Notes under the pieces: model-generated | The model's database searches: none | The model's input: the letters and a program-made list of their open reading frames with translations, nothing else | What the model was told of the DNA's origin: nothing | Origin: a virus | Virus record (IMG/VR): IMGVR_UViG_3300030419_005459 | Location: 9,761-37,541 of that record | Strand: one strand, 5' to 3' | Length of the DNA stretch: 27,781 bases | Made by a program: the position numbers and the translations under genes | Shown here: piece by piece, positions 4,999 through 12,119 of the stretch | Layout: each line of letters starts with the position of its first letter | How positions within the stretch are numbered: the stretch's first letter is position 1

Positions 4999-6390
4999 AT
5001 GCCTGAATTTTTACCTGAAGAATCCGATGACGCAGTACTTCAAGAACTAGGTGAAGACCTACATAGCCTAGATCCCTTTGTAATTAAAGTCCCTATGTCT
5101 CGTCAACGCAAAGAGTTCGCGCCAAACAAGATCCAAGAACTCGCAGACAGCATCCACGAGGTAGGGCAAATCCAACCCATCGTAATAGACACAAACCAAA
5201 TACTAATCGCAGGAGAACGCAGACTCAAAGCAGTCAAGCATATATTACACTCGAAAGACACTTACGAAAACTGGGAGAATTTCAAATACATAAAAGTCTC
5301 TGTCATATCTCCACAAGACGATTGGCATCGTCATACCATAGAACTCCAAGAAAACATCAAACGTGAGCCACTAACACCCGCAGAGGAATCTCGCGCCGTA
5401 GACGAATACGAACGTCTCATGGAACAGCGAAAAGGTAAACAAAAACGAGGTCGCGGCGCAGTGGAGGGAGGTCACTCCCAAAAAGACACCGCAAAAGACC
5501 TAAACATATCAGAAGCCTCCGTAAGTGATCACCGCAAAGTAGCAAGGGTTCTGGACATAGCACAGCACATCCCTGAGCTAAAAAACCTAGAAGACGAAAG
5601 TTCCAAGAGCGGCATCCTGGGCAAATTCAAAGCATATAAGATAAAAGAAATACGAGGTGAAATAGCCCGTAGGGCAATGGAGAGCCACAGACAAGACCTA
5701 GAAGGCGTCGTAGTCCTAAGCGATGCACTAGACTGGCTAGGTACGCTTAAAGAAGAAAGTGTAGATTTAGTACTAACAGACCTACCATTTGGCATAGACG
5801 TATTTGAGTCGCACACTCTAGCCAAATCCTCACATGGCACCCAATGGCAGGACGACGAAGAAACAGTTAAAGACTTCGTACATGAGCTAATCCCTAAGTT
5901 ATACTTAGCCCTAAAACCTAACGCTCACATGTGGATCTTTAGTTCCTGGATACAGACATTCTGGATTGAACGCGCATGTACGCTAATTCCAGACCTAGAG
6001 TTCGAATACCCACCGTGGATATGGAACAAGATCAAATCTACACCTGCAATAAACGGAGCTGCTACAGGAGACCAAACATACGAATACCTCTGCCACTTAC
6101 GTAAAGGTACCGTAAGTATGCCAGAACGCCTCGGTCCCAACATGGTATCATTCCAAAGACCTATGAGCTCTAAGTATCCCACGGAACGTCCCTTAGATCT
6201 CCTCAAGCACTTCATAGAAATGTGCACACTCGAAGGTGAGTTAGTCATAGATCCGTGTTGTGGTTCAGGCGGTCACCTCGTAGCAGCAATCCAGTCAGGT
6301 CGTAGAGCTTTAGGCTGTGACAAGAACCCAGAGGCCATAAAAGTAGCTAAATCCAGACTCGTATTGGAGACTCCCCATGAAGCAGCATAA
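4999..6390 (+). CDS. ParB-like domain fused to a DNA methyltransferase, 463 aa
   Basis: Residues 25-110 are a ParB/Srx-type domain with the key AGERRLKAV at 71-80. A helix-turn-helix follows near 158-183 (KDTAKDLNISEASVSDH). The C-terminal half is an amino-methyltransferase with motif IV TDLPFG (Asp261) before the SAM-binding DPCCGSGG (from Asp418), the permuted beta-class order. Such enzymes methylate adenine N6 or cytosine N4. Motif IV is DLPF rather than the usual DPPY or NPPF, so its second position is altered. ParB-methyltransferase fusions are common in phages and probably protect phage DNA from restriction or mark it; no partner endonuclease is seen. AAGGA lies nine bases before the start. 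Confidence 0.9.
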   Translation: MPEFLPEESDDAVLQELGEDLHSLDPFVIKVPMSRQRKEFAPNKIQELADSIHEVGQIQPIVIDTNQILIAGERRLKAVKHILHSKDTYENWENFKYIKVSVISPQDDWHRHTIELQENIKREPLTPAEESRAVDEYERLMEQRKGKQKRGRGAVEGGHSQKDTAKDLNISEASVSDHRKVARVLDIAQHIPELKNLEDESSKSGILGKFKAYKIKEIRGEIARRAMESHRQDLEGVVVLSDALDWLGTLKEESVDLVLTDLPFGIDVFESHTLAKSSHGTQWQDDEETVKDFVHELIPKLYLALKPNAHMWIFSSWIQTFWIERACTLIPDLEFEYPPWIWNKIKSTPAINGAATGDQTYEYLCHLRKGTVSMPERLGPNMVSFQRPMSSKYPTERPLDLLKHFIEMCTLEGELVIDPCCGSGGHLVAAIQSGRRALGCDKNPEAIKVAKSRLVLETPHEAA

Positions 6391-6625
6391 AATCCATAGC
6401 ACAAGATTCGGAGCAAATCAGCAAATAGTAAACGTGTATACATCTTGCGGTAGAGTCCAAGTAACCGTAGACGAAGGAGGAATTAAAGTTCACATGAGAC
6501 CTCACAAAACCAAGACCCTCATGAATGCAGAGGGCTGGCCAAATGTTCCCCACGATACAGTGTATTTTAGAGCGAAGCCAAAGTACAAATCAGTGAGGAC
6601 CACAAGACAAGGTGGTACTAAGTAG
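6377..6625 (+). CDS. Hypothetical basic protein, 82 aa
   Basis: Starts inside the end of the methyltransferase gene (14-bp overlap) with GGAG eight bases before the ATG. The product is basic (many His, Lys, Arg) with alternating strands (QQIVNVYTSCGRVQVTVDEGG, IKVHMRPH) and a Thr/Arg/Lys-rich end. A small beta-rich nucleic-acid-binding protein is plausible. No family is recognised. Confidence 0.65.
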   Translation: MKQHKIHSTRFGANQQIVNVYTSCGRVQVTVDEGGIKVHMRPHKTKTLMNAEGWPNVPHDTVYFRAKPKYKSVRTTRQGGTK

Positions 6626-6639
6626 TATTTGGATTTTAA

Positions 6640-6669
6640 GGGGTGTAGGGGGGTGGTGGATGGGCGGGG
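6640..6669 (+). other. G-rich tract with quadruplex potential
   Basis: Within 30 bases there are tracts GGGG, GGGGGG, GGG and GGGG, with extra GG pairs between. The loops are 4, 8 and 1 bases, slightly over the classical limit of 7 for one loop. Nothing else this G-rich appears in the early region. It lies in the gap before the DNA polymerase, just upstream of a promoter-like sequence, on the coding strand. Confidence 0.5.
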
Positions 6670-6677
6670 ATCTCAAG

Positions 6678-6706
6678 TTGGACCCAATACCCATGTCATA
6701 TTTAAT
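6678..6706 (+). promoter_or_regulatory. Weak promoter-like sequence before the DNA polymerase
   Basis: TTGGAC (6678-6683) and TTTAAT (6701-6706) are 17 bp apart. The -35 matches the consensus at only three positions, the -10 better. Its place after a gene-free gap and 45 bp before the polymerase start favours a promoter, perhaps one needing an activator or working with the G-rich tract just upstream. Uncertain. Confidence 0.3.
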
Positions 6707-6713
6707 GGCCTTA

Positions 6714-6735
6714 GAAGGCAAGACGCTGTGCCTTC
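6714..6735 (+). promoter_or_regulatory. Hairpin abutting the polymerase ribosome binding site
   Basis: GAAGGCA (6714-6720) pairs perfectly with TGCCTTC (6729-6735) around an 8-nt loop, AGACGCTG. The next bases, AGGAG (6736-6740), are the ribosome binding site of the polymerase. A hairpin touching the ribosome binding site is how T4-type phages let the polymerase repress its own translation, so an RNA operator is possible here; this is by analogy only. Confidence 0.45.
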
Positions 6736-6750
6736 AGGAGATATAAAAAA

Positions 6751-9075
6751 ATGGTACAACCAGAAGGACACGAAAAAGCAGAGATAGTAATACTAGGCGA
6801 ATCACCATCCAAAAATGACGTAATAGCGGGTTACCCATTCGCAGGATCTCAAGGGGAGATGTTATTCGATGACATACTAGCCCGAGCAGGTATCTTCCGT
6901 AAGGACTGCTTAGTAATGTATGTGTATCCTAAACAAGCTCCGGCAAACAAGCTCGAGGTATTAAATGATCCTTTCGAGTTCGCAGAAGATAACTGGAAAC
7001 TCATACAAAAGCACCCACGTAAATTAATAATCGCAGTAGGAGAGTACGCACTAAAGTTCCTATGTGCCGAATCAGGCATCACAAAGTGGCGTGGATCATT
7101 ATTGTTTTCTAACAGAGGAAAAATCCCTGTTATTCCTATGATCGCGCCCATAGCAGTAATACGACAATACTCATGGTTAGTGTTATGTCGTAAGGATGCC
7201 AAGAAGGCCGCGAGAGTAATAACAGACTATGACTCAATCCTAGACCATAAGCGAAACATAGTACACTATGGCCAACTCAAGAAAGAACACGCAACAGAAG
7301 AATCTGGCCTCATAACTAAGCTTCTCATAGCAGCTCTTGAGTCGTACCACGATGCCCCATGTCTGGCATTTGATATTGAAACATACGCAGAATGCATAAC
7401 TTGTGTCGGAGTAGCAAGGTCAGAAACCGAAGCTGTCGTAATACCCTTTACATCCCAGCTTCGTCACGAACATCGCATAGAACTCATACGAGCTTTAGGT
7501 AAACTACTTAGTAATAATTCCCTAAAAGTAGGCCAGAATCTAGACTATGATACTCAGTATCTAGCCAAGAAATTCGGCATCAAGGTTCGTAATGTATGGA
7601 TGGACACAATGGTAGCGCATTCAGTAATGCATCCAGAGATGGGTCATAGTTTAGATCTCTTAGCATCCATATACACAAACAAGAATTTCTACAAAGAGAT
7701 GCGTAAAGAAGCTACCAGTGGTAATTATAACAATACCTTATGGGAATACAATGGTATTGATTGTTGTGTCACATACGAAGTAGCCGTAAAACTAGCCCAT
7801 GAGCTAATAGAAACAAAAGCCTGGGAGTTCTTTCATTCTGTAGCTATGCCAGTCACGAAGACCCTAATCCGCATGGAGCATAAAGGAGTAAATATAGATG
7901 AAGATCTTAGGGCGCAACGCAAAAAAATGCTCTCTAGCGAAGTGGATAATATTCTTGCCGATGATGCTCTGTGCGGGGTTAATCCTAATAGTCCTAAACA
8001 AGTACTGGACTATTTCGAGTCCAGAGGAATACGACTTCCAGTAGCCCGTGGCCGTAAGACAGCATCTACAGATGTACACACACTAAAACTACTTAGACCC
8101 AGGCAACCTAAGCACGCGGAGTTCATAGATAAGTGTCTTGCAGTTCGTGATAGACGTAAAATCATAGGAACATACTTAGAAGCTAAGATCCATACTGACG
8201 GTAGAATGCGTACATCATACAGAACCTCAGCAACAGACACAGGCAGGATCTCGAGCTCGAAAGACGTATTTAATAAAGGCATGAATCTTCAGAATGTCCC
8301 AGGAGATCAACGAGATTGGTTTGTGCCAGATCCAGACCTAGTGTTCTGGGAAGCTGACGGTTCACAAATCGAAGCCAGAATCACAGCTTATGTAGCTAAC
8401 GACCACAACTACATGCAAGGGTTCAAAGAAGGTCGTGATATTCATACTGAAAACGCAATGGCTTTGTTTAGAATCCCTGAATCTCAAGTACGAGACATTG
8501 TAGAAGGAACTCATTATTCATATCGTGACATAGGCAAACGTGCATCTCACGCGATTAATTACATGGTAGGTCCAGGCAAACTCAAGGACTTAATGAATGA
8601 GTATGTACCTACTATGACATTCACACTTAATGATGCTCGTAGGTTCATCGATAGCTTCAAAACGCTCAGGCCAGGCATACATAAGTGGTGGATTAACACA
8701 ATCCAACATCTTAAGTCTGATCGAATTATGCGTACTCCCTATGGTCGTCAAAGGATATTTCTAGATCGTTGGGGTGATCAATTACATCGAGCCGCTGTAG
8801 CATTTGTGCCTCAGTCTACAGCAGCAGATCACATTAATGCATCGCTTGCGCGTATAGAAGCTCGCTTAGATTCTATACCTGAAGCATCTGTATTGCTTCA
8901 GGTGCATGACTCTGTGGCAGGGCAGTGTAGGGTGGGGGATCTAGATCAAGTTAAAGCTATAGTTTGCGAAGAAATGGAGAAACCAATTCCCACAGGTTTT
9001 GGGTATTATTGGGAAGGCGAGTTAATAATACCCGCGGACTTCGCATCTGGACCTAACTGGAAAGCATGTAAGTAG
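6751..9075 (+). CDS. Uracil-DNA glycosylase-like domain fused to family A DNA polymerase, 774 aa
   Basis: Residues 10-160 follow the family 4 uracil glycosylase pattern (LGESPS at 15-20, GYPFAGSQG at 27-35, APANK, KWRGSLLF), but the iron-sulfur cysteines and the active-site His motif are missing (MIAPIAVIR has Ala132 where His is usual). A 3'-5' exonuclease domain follows: FDIETYAE with Asp208 and Glu210, QNLDYDTQYL, and YNGIDCCVTYEV. The polymerase domain has motif A ADGSQIEAR (Asp536), motif B RDIGKRASHAINY (592-604) and motif C LQVHDS (Asp720). Motif C ends in Ser where Glu is normal. Aligning R592 and K596 with E. coli Pol I R754 and K758 puts His600 at position 762. This is the replicative polymerase; the glycosylase part may only bind uracil. 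Confidence 0.9.
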   Translation: MVQPEGHEKAEIVILGESPSKNDVIAGYPFAGSQGEMLFDDILARAGIFRKDCLVMYVYPKQAPANKLEVLNDPFEFAEDNWKLIQKHPRKLIIAVGEYALKFLCAESGITKWRGSLLFSNRGKIPVIPMIAPIAVIRQYSWLVLCRKDAKKAARVITDYDSILDHKRNIVHYGQLKKEHATEESGLITKLLIAALESYHDAPCLAFDIETYAECITCVGVARSETEAVVIPFTSQLRHEHRIELIRALGKLLSNNSLKVGQNLDYDTQYLAKKFGIKVRNVWMDTMVAHSVMHPEMGHSLDLLASIYTNKNFYKEMRKEATSGNYNNTLWEYNGIDCCVTYEVAVKLAHELIETKAWEFFHSVAMPVTKTLIRMEHKGVNIDEDLRAQRKKMLSSEVDNILADDALCGVNPNSPKQVLDYFESRGIRLPVARGRKTASTDVHTLKLLRPRQPKHAEFIDKCLAVRDRRKIIGTYLEAKIHTDGRMRTSYRTSATDTGRISSSKDVFNKGMNLQNVPGDQRDWFVPDPDLVFWEADGSQIEARITAYVANDHNYMQGFKEGRDIHTENAMALFRIPESQVRDIVEGTHYSYRDIGKRASHAINYMVGPGKLKDLMNEYVPTMTFTLNDARRFIDSFKTLRPGIHKWWINTIQHLKSDRIMRTPYGRQRIFLDRWGDQLHRAAVAFVPQSTAADHINASLARIEARLDSIPEASVLLQVHDSVAGQCRVGDLDQVKAIVCEEMEKPIPTGFGYYWEGELIIPADFASGPNWKACK

Positions 9076-9084
9076 TATTAATAT

Positions 9085-9203
9085 AGCCAAGAGAGGATTA
9101 GAGTCTGGGGAGTCTCTAGCTTGTGTGTCCTATATGCCTCTGGAAAGACCAGAGTGCCCACAAGCCTGTAGAACTGGGGAGAACTGCAGTTCCTCTCTTG
9201 GCT
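9085..9203 (+). ncRNA. Four-way-junction structured RNA (novel candidate)
   Basis: A closing stem of 13 perfect pairs joins AGCCAAGAGAGGA (9085-9097) to TCCTCTCTTGGCT (9191-9203). Inside are three hairpins with almost no unpaired bases between them: P2 TAGAG/CTCTA (9099-9103 with 9114-9118), P3 GCTTGTG/CACAAGC (9119-9125 with 9159-9165) topped by CTCTGG/CCAGAG (9138-9143 with 9149-9154), and P4 CTGTAG/CTGCAG (9166-9171 with 9184-9189, one G-U pair). The loops of P2 and P4 both contain CTGGGGAG. The ribosome binding site AAGGAG (9208-9213) of the next gene follows at once. It could be a cis-regulator (riboswitch-like or protein-binding) or a processed small RNA. It is not a tRNA, and no family I know fits. 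Confidence 0.75.
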
Positions 9204-9219
9204 TCACAAGGAGTAAGTT

Positions 9220-9432
9220 ATGCATATTCACATTAAAAACTCTGTAGCTGATAATATGTCCGTGTATGAAAGCGATAGCGACGACAGTATCGTAATAGCA
9301 GTCCTAGACGATAGTATCGTTACTGCAATAGTCTTAGACATCGCGGCAGAATCTGCTCTTAAGCTATATAACGAATTAGGCTCCAAGCTCAATGTCACTC
9401 AGGCCGAGGTTATAGAGATGCCTAAGTCCTAG
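9220..9432 (+). CDS. Hypothetical acidic protein downstream of the structured RNA, 70 aa
   Basis: ATG 9220 follows AAGGAG at six bases. The product is acidic (a run of Ser and Asp near residues 15-23) with strands SIVIAVLDD and SIVTAIVLDI, then a helix AAESALKLYNELGSKLNV. No family is recognised. If the RNA just upstream is a cis-regulator, this gene and the ATPase 16 bp after it are what it controls. Confidence 0.7.
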   Translation: MHIHIKNSVADNMSVYESDSDDSIVIAVLDDSIVTAIVLDIAAESALKLYNELGSKLNVTQAEVIEMPKS

Positions 9433-9448
9433 CCATGAAGGGATCGAG

Positions 9449-10717
9449 ATGCTCGATGAATCCTCTTTAGGGCCAGAAAAGGAATACCGAAATGATTTTA
9501 TTAGTCTATACCTCGATTATACCAAAGGTCAAGAATCGCCTAGGGATTTCCATTTCTGGACAGCAGTAAGTCTGCTGAGTGGAGCCGTAGGCAGAAAAGT
9601 CTGGCTTCCTCGCGGACACGATAGACTTTACCCGAACCACTATGTGATACTTGTGGCAGGTTCAGCTATGAGCCGTAAGAGTAGTGCAATAAACATAGGG
9701 GTAGGATTACTTAGACGAGCAACGCAAAACAAAATAGATTCAGGCTTGACTCAAGGACTCAGCACAATACTCTCAGGTAAGATGACTCCAGAAGCATTGT
9801 GCAGAGCTATATCGTCCAGGGGTCTTGAAGGTATGCTAGAATCCGACACAACACCAGTGGTAACAGACCGCACATCACGCCCATGTTATTTATTTAGTTC
9901 TGAACTAGGAGTGTTTTTATCGAAAGCCGCGCAGTCGAATGGTCTAGTGGATTTACTTATAGACTGGTACGACTGTCCAGACGTATTTGAATACATAACT
10001 AAAACATCAGGATCAGATTATGTCTATGAAGTCTACGTATCGTTACTCAGTGCGACGACTCCAGACTGGATCGCTCAAAATGTCACGTCTTCCGTATTCA
10101 ACCAAGGTTTTGTGGGCCGTGTTATATTTGTCCACTCTGAGCGGTCTAATGTTAGGATTGCGCATCCTGTGGTGGATAGCGTCTTAGAAAAACTCCGCGA
10201 TAGACTAGTGAATCATCTAGAACATCGCATGGGCATGGAAGGAGAGATGCAACTTACACAAGACGCATGGGATTATTTTGAGTCTTGGTATAACTCACGA
10301 ATAGAAAGCGAAACACTAGACAACGTACAAAGCGGGTTCTTTGGCCGTGAGCATACTCACGTACTAAAACTCGCTATGACATTTTCGATAGCTCGTAGAC
10401 GCACATTAGTAATCCACAAATGTGATATCCACGATGCTATAGAAAAAATAAGCCATACGTTCGAAGGATTAAACTCTATATTCAAGGAGGTCAAATACGC
10501 CAACGAGATCTTTGAAACTAAAATCGTAGAAGGCGTAATAAAAGACGCAAGGAAAATAGATCGCACAACACTCTTAAAAGCAGTTTATCGTAAGATGAAC
10601 AAAGATAAACTAGACGAGTGTTTGAGCATACTTAAAGCAGCAGGAGTAATTGACGAGGAAGTTAAAGCGAAGAAAGGTGGCGGAAGGTCTAAAGTCACCT
10701 ACATCTCAAAACAATAA
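9449..10717 (+). CDS. DUF3987-type P-loop ATPase, probable replication helicase, 422 aa
   Basis: After an N-terminal segment (FISLYLDYTKGQESPRDFHF) comes VILVAGSAMSRKSSAI, a Walker A in which the usual final Gly is Arg (G71-x4-R76-K77-S78), as in DUF3987-like phage proteins with G-x-x-x-x-R-K-S. Further family signs are YLFSSELGVFL, LIDWYDCPDVFEY, LLSATTPDWI and GFVGRVIFVHSE, with the arginine-finger-like FVGR. The last 80 residues look like a winged helix (RTTLLKAVYRKMNKDKLDECLSIL) ending in a basic tail. Such proteins lie beside phage DNA polymerases and act in helicase or primase steps. No separate DnaB-type helicase is present in this window. Confidence 0.75.
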   Translation: MLDESSLGPEKEYRNDFISLYLDYTKGQESPRDFHFWTAVSLLSGAVGRKVWLPRGHDRLYPNHYVILVAGSAMSRKSSAINIGVGLLRRATQNKIDSGLTQGLSTILSGKMTPEALCRAISSRGLEGMLESDTTPVVTDRTSRPCYLFSSELGVFLSKAAQSNGLVDLLIDWYDCPDVFEYITKTSGSDYVYEVYVSLLSATTPDWIAQNVTSSVFNQGFVGRVIFVHSERSNVRIAHPVVDSVLEKLRDRLVNHLEHRMGMEGEMQLTQDAWDYFESWYNSRIESETLDNVQSGFFGREHTHVLKLAMTFSIARRRTLVIHKCDIHDAIEKISHTFEGLNSIFKEVKYANEIFETKIVEGVIKDARKIDRTTLLKAVYRKMNKDKLDECLSILKAAGVIDEEVKAKKGGGRSKVTYISKQ

Positions 10718-10737
10718 TTCACGTTATGAATTAATGG
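10716..10737 (+). promoter_or_regulatory. Intergenic palindromic motif, copy 2
   Basis: AATTCACGTTATGAATTAATGG. The core AATTCA-N5-TGAATT is a perfect 6-bp inverted repeat, and the flank TTCA....TGAAT.AATGG matches copies at 1608 and 20745. It fills nearly all of the 29-bp gap before the endolysin and merges with its binding site GGAGG (10736-10740). A bound protein, or an RNA hairpin, here could time expression of the endolysin. Confidence 0.55.
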
Positions 10738-10746
10738 AGGCTATAC

Positions 10747-11271
10747 ATGTTAGCAGAATTTAATCACCCAAACATCAGTAGCGCAGAGTTCGAGAACCCT
10801 CACAAGATGGACCCAGAGTTAGTATTCGGCTTAGGGCTCACACGTGACTGGATTAAGCGTCCTATGAGTTTCACTCAAACCGTAAGCGGCACAGTAATTC
10901 ACCCTCACGGTGATGCAGTAGATGTATGGAGTAAGTCCCACTCAAAAGGGTCACTTCATAAGTACGACTGTGAGCATATACGTACCGCAGAAGTAGGCTC
11001 TGTCGTAAGAGCTCCTGGAGCTCTAGGCTTAGCGCAAGACTGGGATTGTGGAATCAAAGACCCCGAAGAACTATTCGACATGTACCTTACCCTCGAACGT
11101 CTAAACTACTGGGAAGGTATCGGACTCTATCCCCATTGGAATCGCCCTGGATTCCACGTAGATATCAGAAGTCAAGAACATCCAAGTGCCCGGGCAAGGT
11201 GGTTTCGGATCAAAGGTGGAACCTACTTCCCCCTCACCTGGGCAAACTGGAAATCAAAAGTTATTGATTAA
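10747..11271 (+). CDS. M15-family peptidase, probable endolysin, 174 aa
   Basis: The product has the M15 zinc motif H-x-x-G-x-A-x-D as HPHGDAVD (His52, Asp59) and the downstream ligand motif GFHVDI (His137, Asp139). These match D-Ala-D-Ala carboxypeptidase or L-Ala-D-Glu endopeptidase enzymes used by many phages to cut peptidoglycan cross-links. There is no signal peptide or wall-binding domain, so it would need a holin for release. The holin-like genes lie on the opposite strand immediately after, and the two gene ends overlap by 11 bp. GGAGG six bases before ATG 10747 gives a strong start. A capsid- or tail-bound role cannot be excluded. Confidence 0.8.
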   Translation: MLAEFNHPNISSAEFENPHKMDPELVFGLGLTRDWIKRPMSFTQTVSGTVIHPHGDAVDVWSKSHSKGSLHKYDCEHIRTAEVGSVVRAPGALGLAQDWDCGIKDPEELFDMYLTLERLNYWEGIGLYPHWNRPGFHVDIRSQEHPSARARWFRIKGGTYFPLTWANWKSKVID

Positions 11272-11458
11272 GCTGCGAATGTAGTCCTCGCAGAATCTCA
11301 AGGCGGCCTTGAAGTCTGGACGCAGTAGGATCATTGGCAATCAACTGAGCAATACGTTCTTGAAACGTACTCTCGTTGTTCGCAATGTCCTGCTCAATGT
11401 CTGCGACTTCAACGGCCGCTTTGTCATTTTTGGGCATTTCTGCAACTTTAGAACTCAC
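11261..11458 (-). CDS. Small hydrophilic protein in the lysis cluster, 65 aa
   Basis: Starts with GTG 11458, seven bases after GGAGG, and overlaps the stop of the upstream gene as GTGA. The product is charged and helical, with a likely coiled coil (VADIEQDIANNESTFQERIAQLIAND) and an end LQGRLEILRGLHSQLNQ, a pattern I associate with small proteins next to phage holins. It has no membrane segment. It is the last gene of the leftward late cluster and runs 11 bp into the end of the endolysin gene on the other strand. Confidence 0.7.
   Translation of the reverse strand: MSSKVAEMPKNDKAAVEVADIEQDIANNESTFQERIAQLIANDPTASRLQGRLEILRGLHSQLNQ
11273..11312. other. Two hairpins at the convergent junction
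   Basis: CTGCGA (11273-11278) pairs with TCGCAG (11288-11293), and TCAAGGC (11298-11304) pairs with GCCTTGA (11306-11312) around one base. They lie immediately after the endolysin stop, within the end of the opposing gene. Neither is followed by a T tract. They could slow polymerases from either side, but intrinsic termination is not supported. Confidence 0.25.
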
Positions 11459-11697
11459 GATTCACCTCCAGAGTTATCAGTAAAGAATTGACGAACAGAA
11501 TTAATAATAGCAGAGAGTCCTGCCACTACATACGGTACAATGTCAGGCGCTGATAAAGCAGTAGGCATGTACCCGAGGTCGCTAATAATAGTATAAGCAA
11601 CAGCACCCACTCCACCCACTGCTGCGCCTTTCGCAGTCTTTGAAGTTTCTTTTTTGCCAAATCCAATGTTAATGTTTTCTTTGATTTTATCAAGCAT
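11455..11697 (-). CDS. Holin-like membrane protein, 80 aa
   Basis: A TTG at 11712 opens a longer frame, but AAAGGA (11704-11709) sits six bases before ATG 11697, which is the likely start. After a basic amphipathic N end (MLDKIKENINIGFGKKETSK) there are two hydrophobic stretches, GAAVGGVGAVAYTIISDLG and IVPYVVAGLSAIINSV, separated by a short turn, then a polar end. Two membrane spans and this size suit a class II holin, and neighbouring genes fit a lysis cluster. No named family is claimed. Confidence 0.6.
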   Translation of the reverse strand: MLDKIKENINIGFGKKETSKTAKGAAVGGVGAVAYTIISDLGYMPTALSAPDIVPYVVAGLSAIINSVRQFFTDNSGGES

Positions 11698-11708
11698 CGC
11701 CAATCCTT

Positions 11709-12119
11709 TCAATTAAGTGGGCGCATTGCCCACGCCAACAGACTGCCAATAGCAACCTGAAGTACACCTATCGTTGCTTCGTGTTCAAACACCGGAGCCC
11801 ATTTGCCCCAGCCGCCAGATACCTCAACTACTTGATACGTAATAATAAGTGTAGTAGCTGCTGTACTTGCATAGGCTGCACTAGATTTTTCTTTGCTCTT
11901 AGCGTGCTCTTTCTTTGTTAAAGTTACAAGCTCACTTTTGGCTTTTTTCAGATCCGCTTGTGTGCCACGAACTTCTTTAGTTCTTGTTGTGAGAGTACTA
12001 TATGCAGCGGATCTCTGTCTTTTGCATTCGTCAAGTTGACTCCATAAGGTTTCATAGTGTTGTCTAAGCTCAGCGAATGATCCTACAGTTTTAGGATCTC
12101 GAGGTGGTTTTCTCAGCAT
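11709..12119 (-). CDS. Membrane protein with coiled coil, holin/spanin-like, 136 aa
   Basis: A TTG at 12170 extends the frame, but GAGG lies eight bases before ATG 12119 (MLRKPPRDPKTVGSF), so that is the likely start. Residues 15-80 are a charged coiled coil (ELRQHYETLWSQLDECKRQR and on). Two C-terminal hydrophobic segments follow, STAATTLIITYQVV and TIGVLQVAIGSLLAWAM. A long cytoplasmic coil joined to a membrane hairpin may be an unusual holin or a tail-associated membrane protein. It overlaps the upstream small membrane gene by 29 bp in another frame. Confidence 0.6.
   Translation of the reverse strand: MLRKPPRDPKTVGSFAELRQHYETLWSQLDECKRQRSAAYSTLTTRTKEVRGTQADLKKAKSELVTLTKKEHAKSKEKSSAAYASTAATTLIITYQVVEVSGGWGKWAPVFEHEATIGVLQVAIGSLLAWAMRPLN

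Noticed and set aside
9085-9203. The cloverleaf-like RNA as a tRNA or tmRNA
   Set aside because: The closing stem is 13 bp rather than 7, there is no T-loop GGTTCRA sequence or CCA end, and the loops do not match D or anticodon arms.
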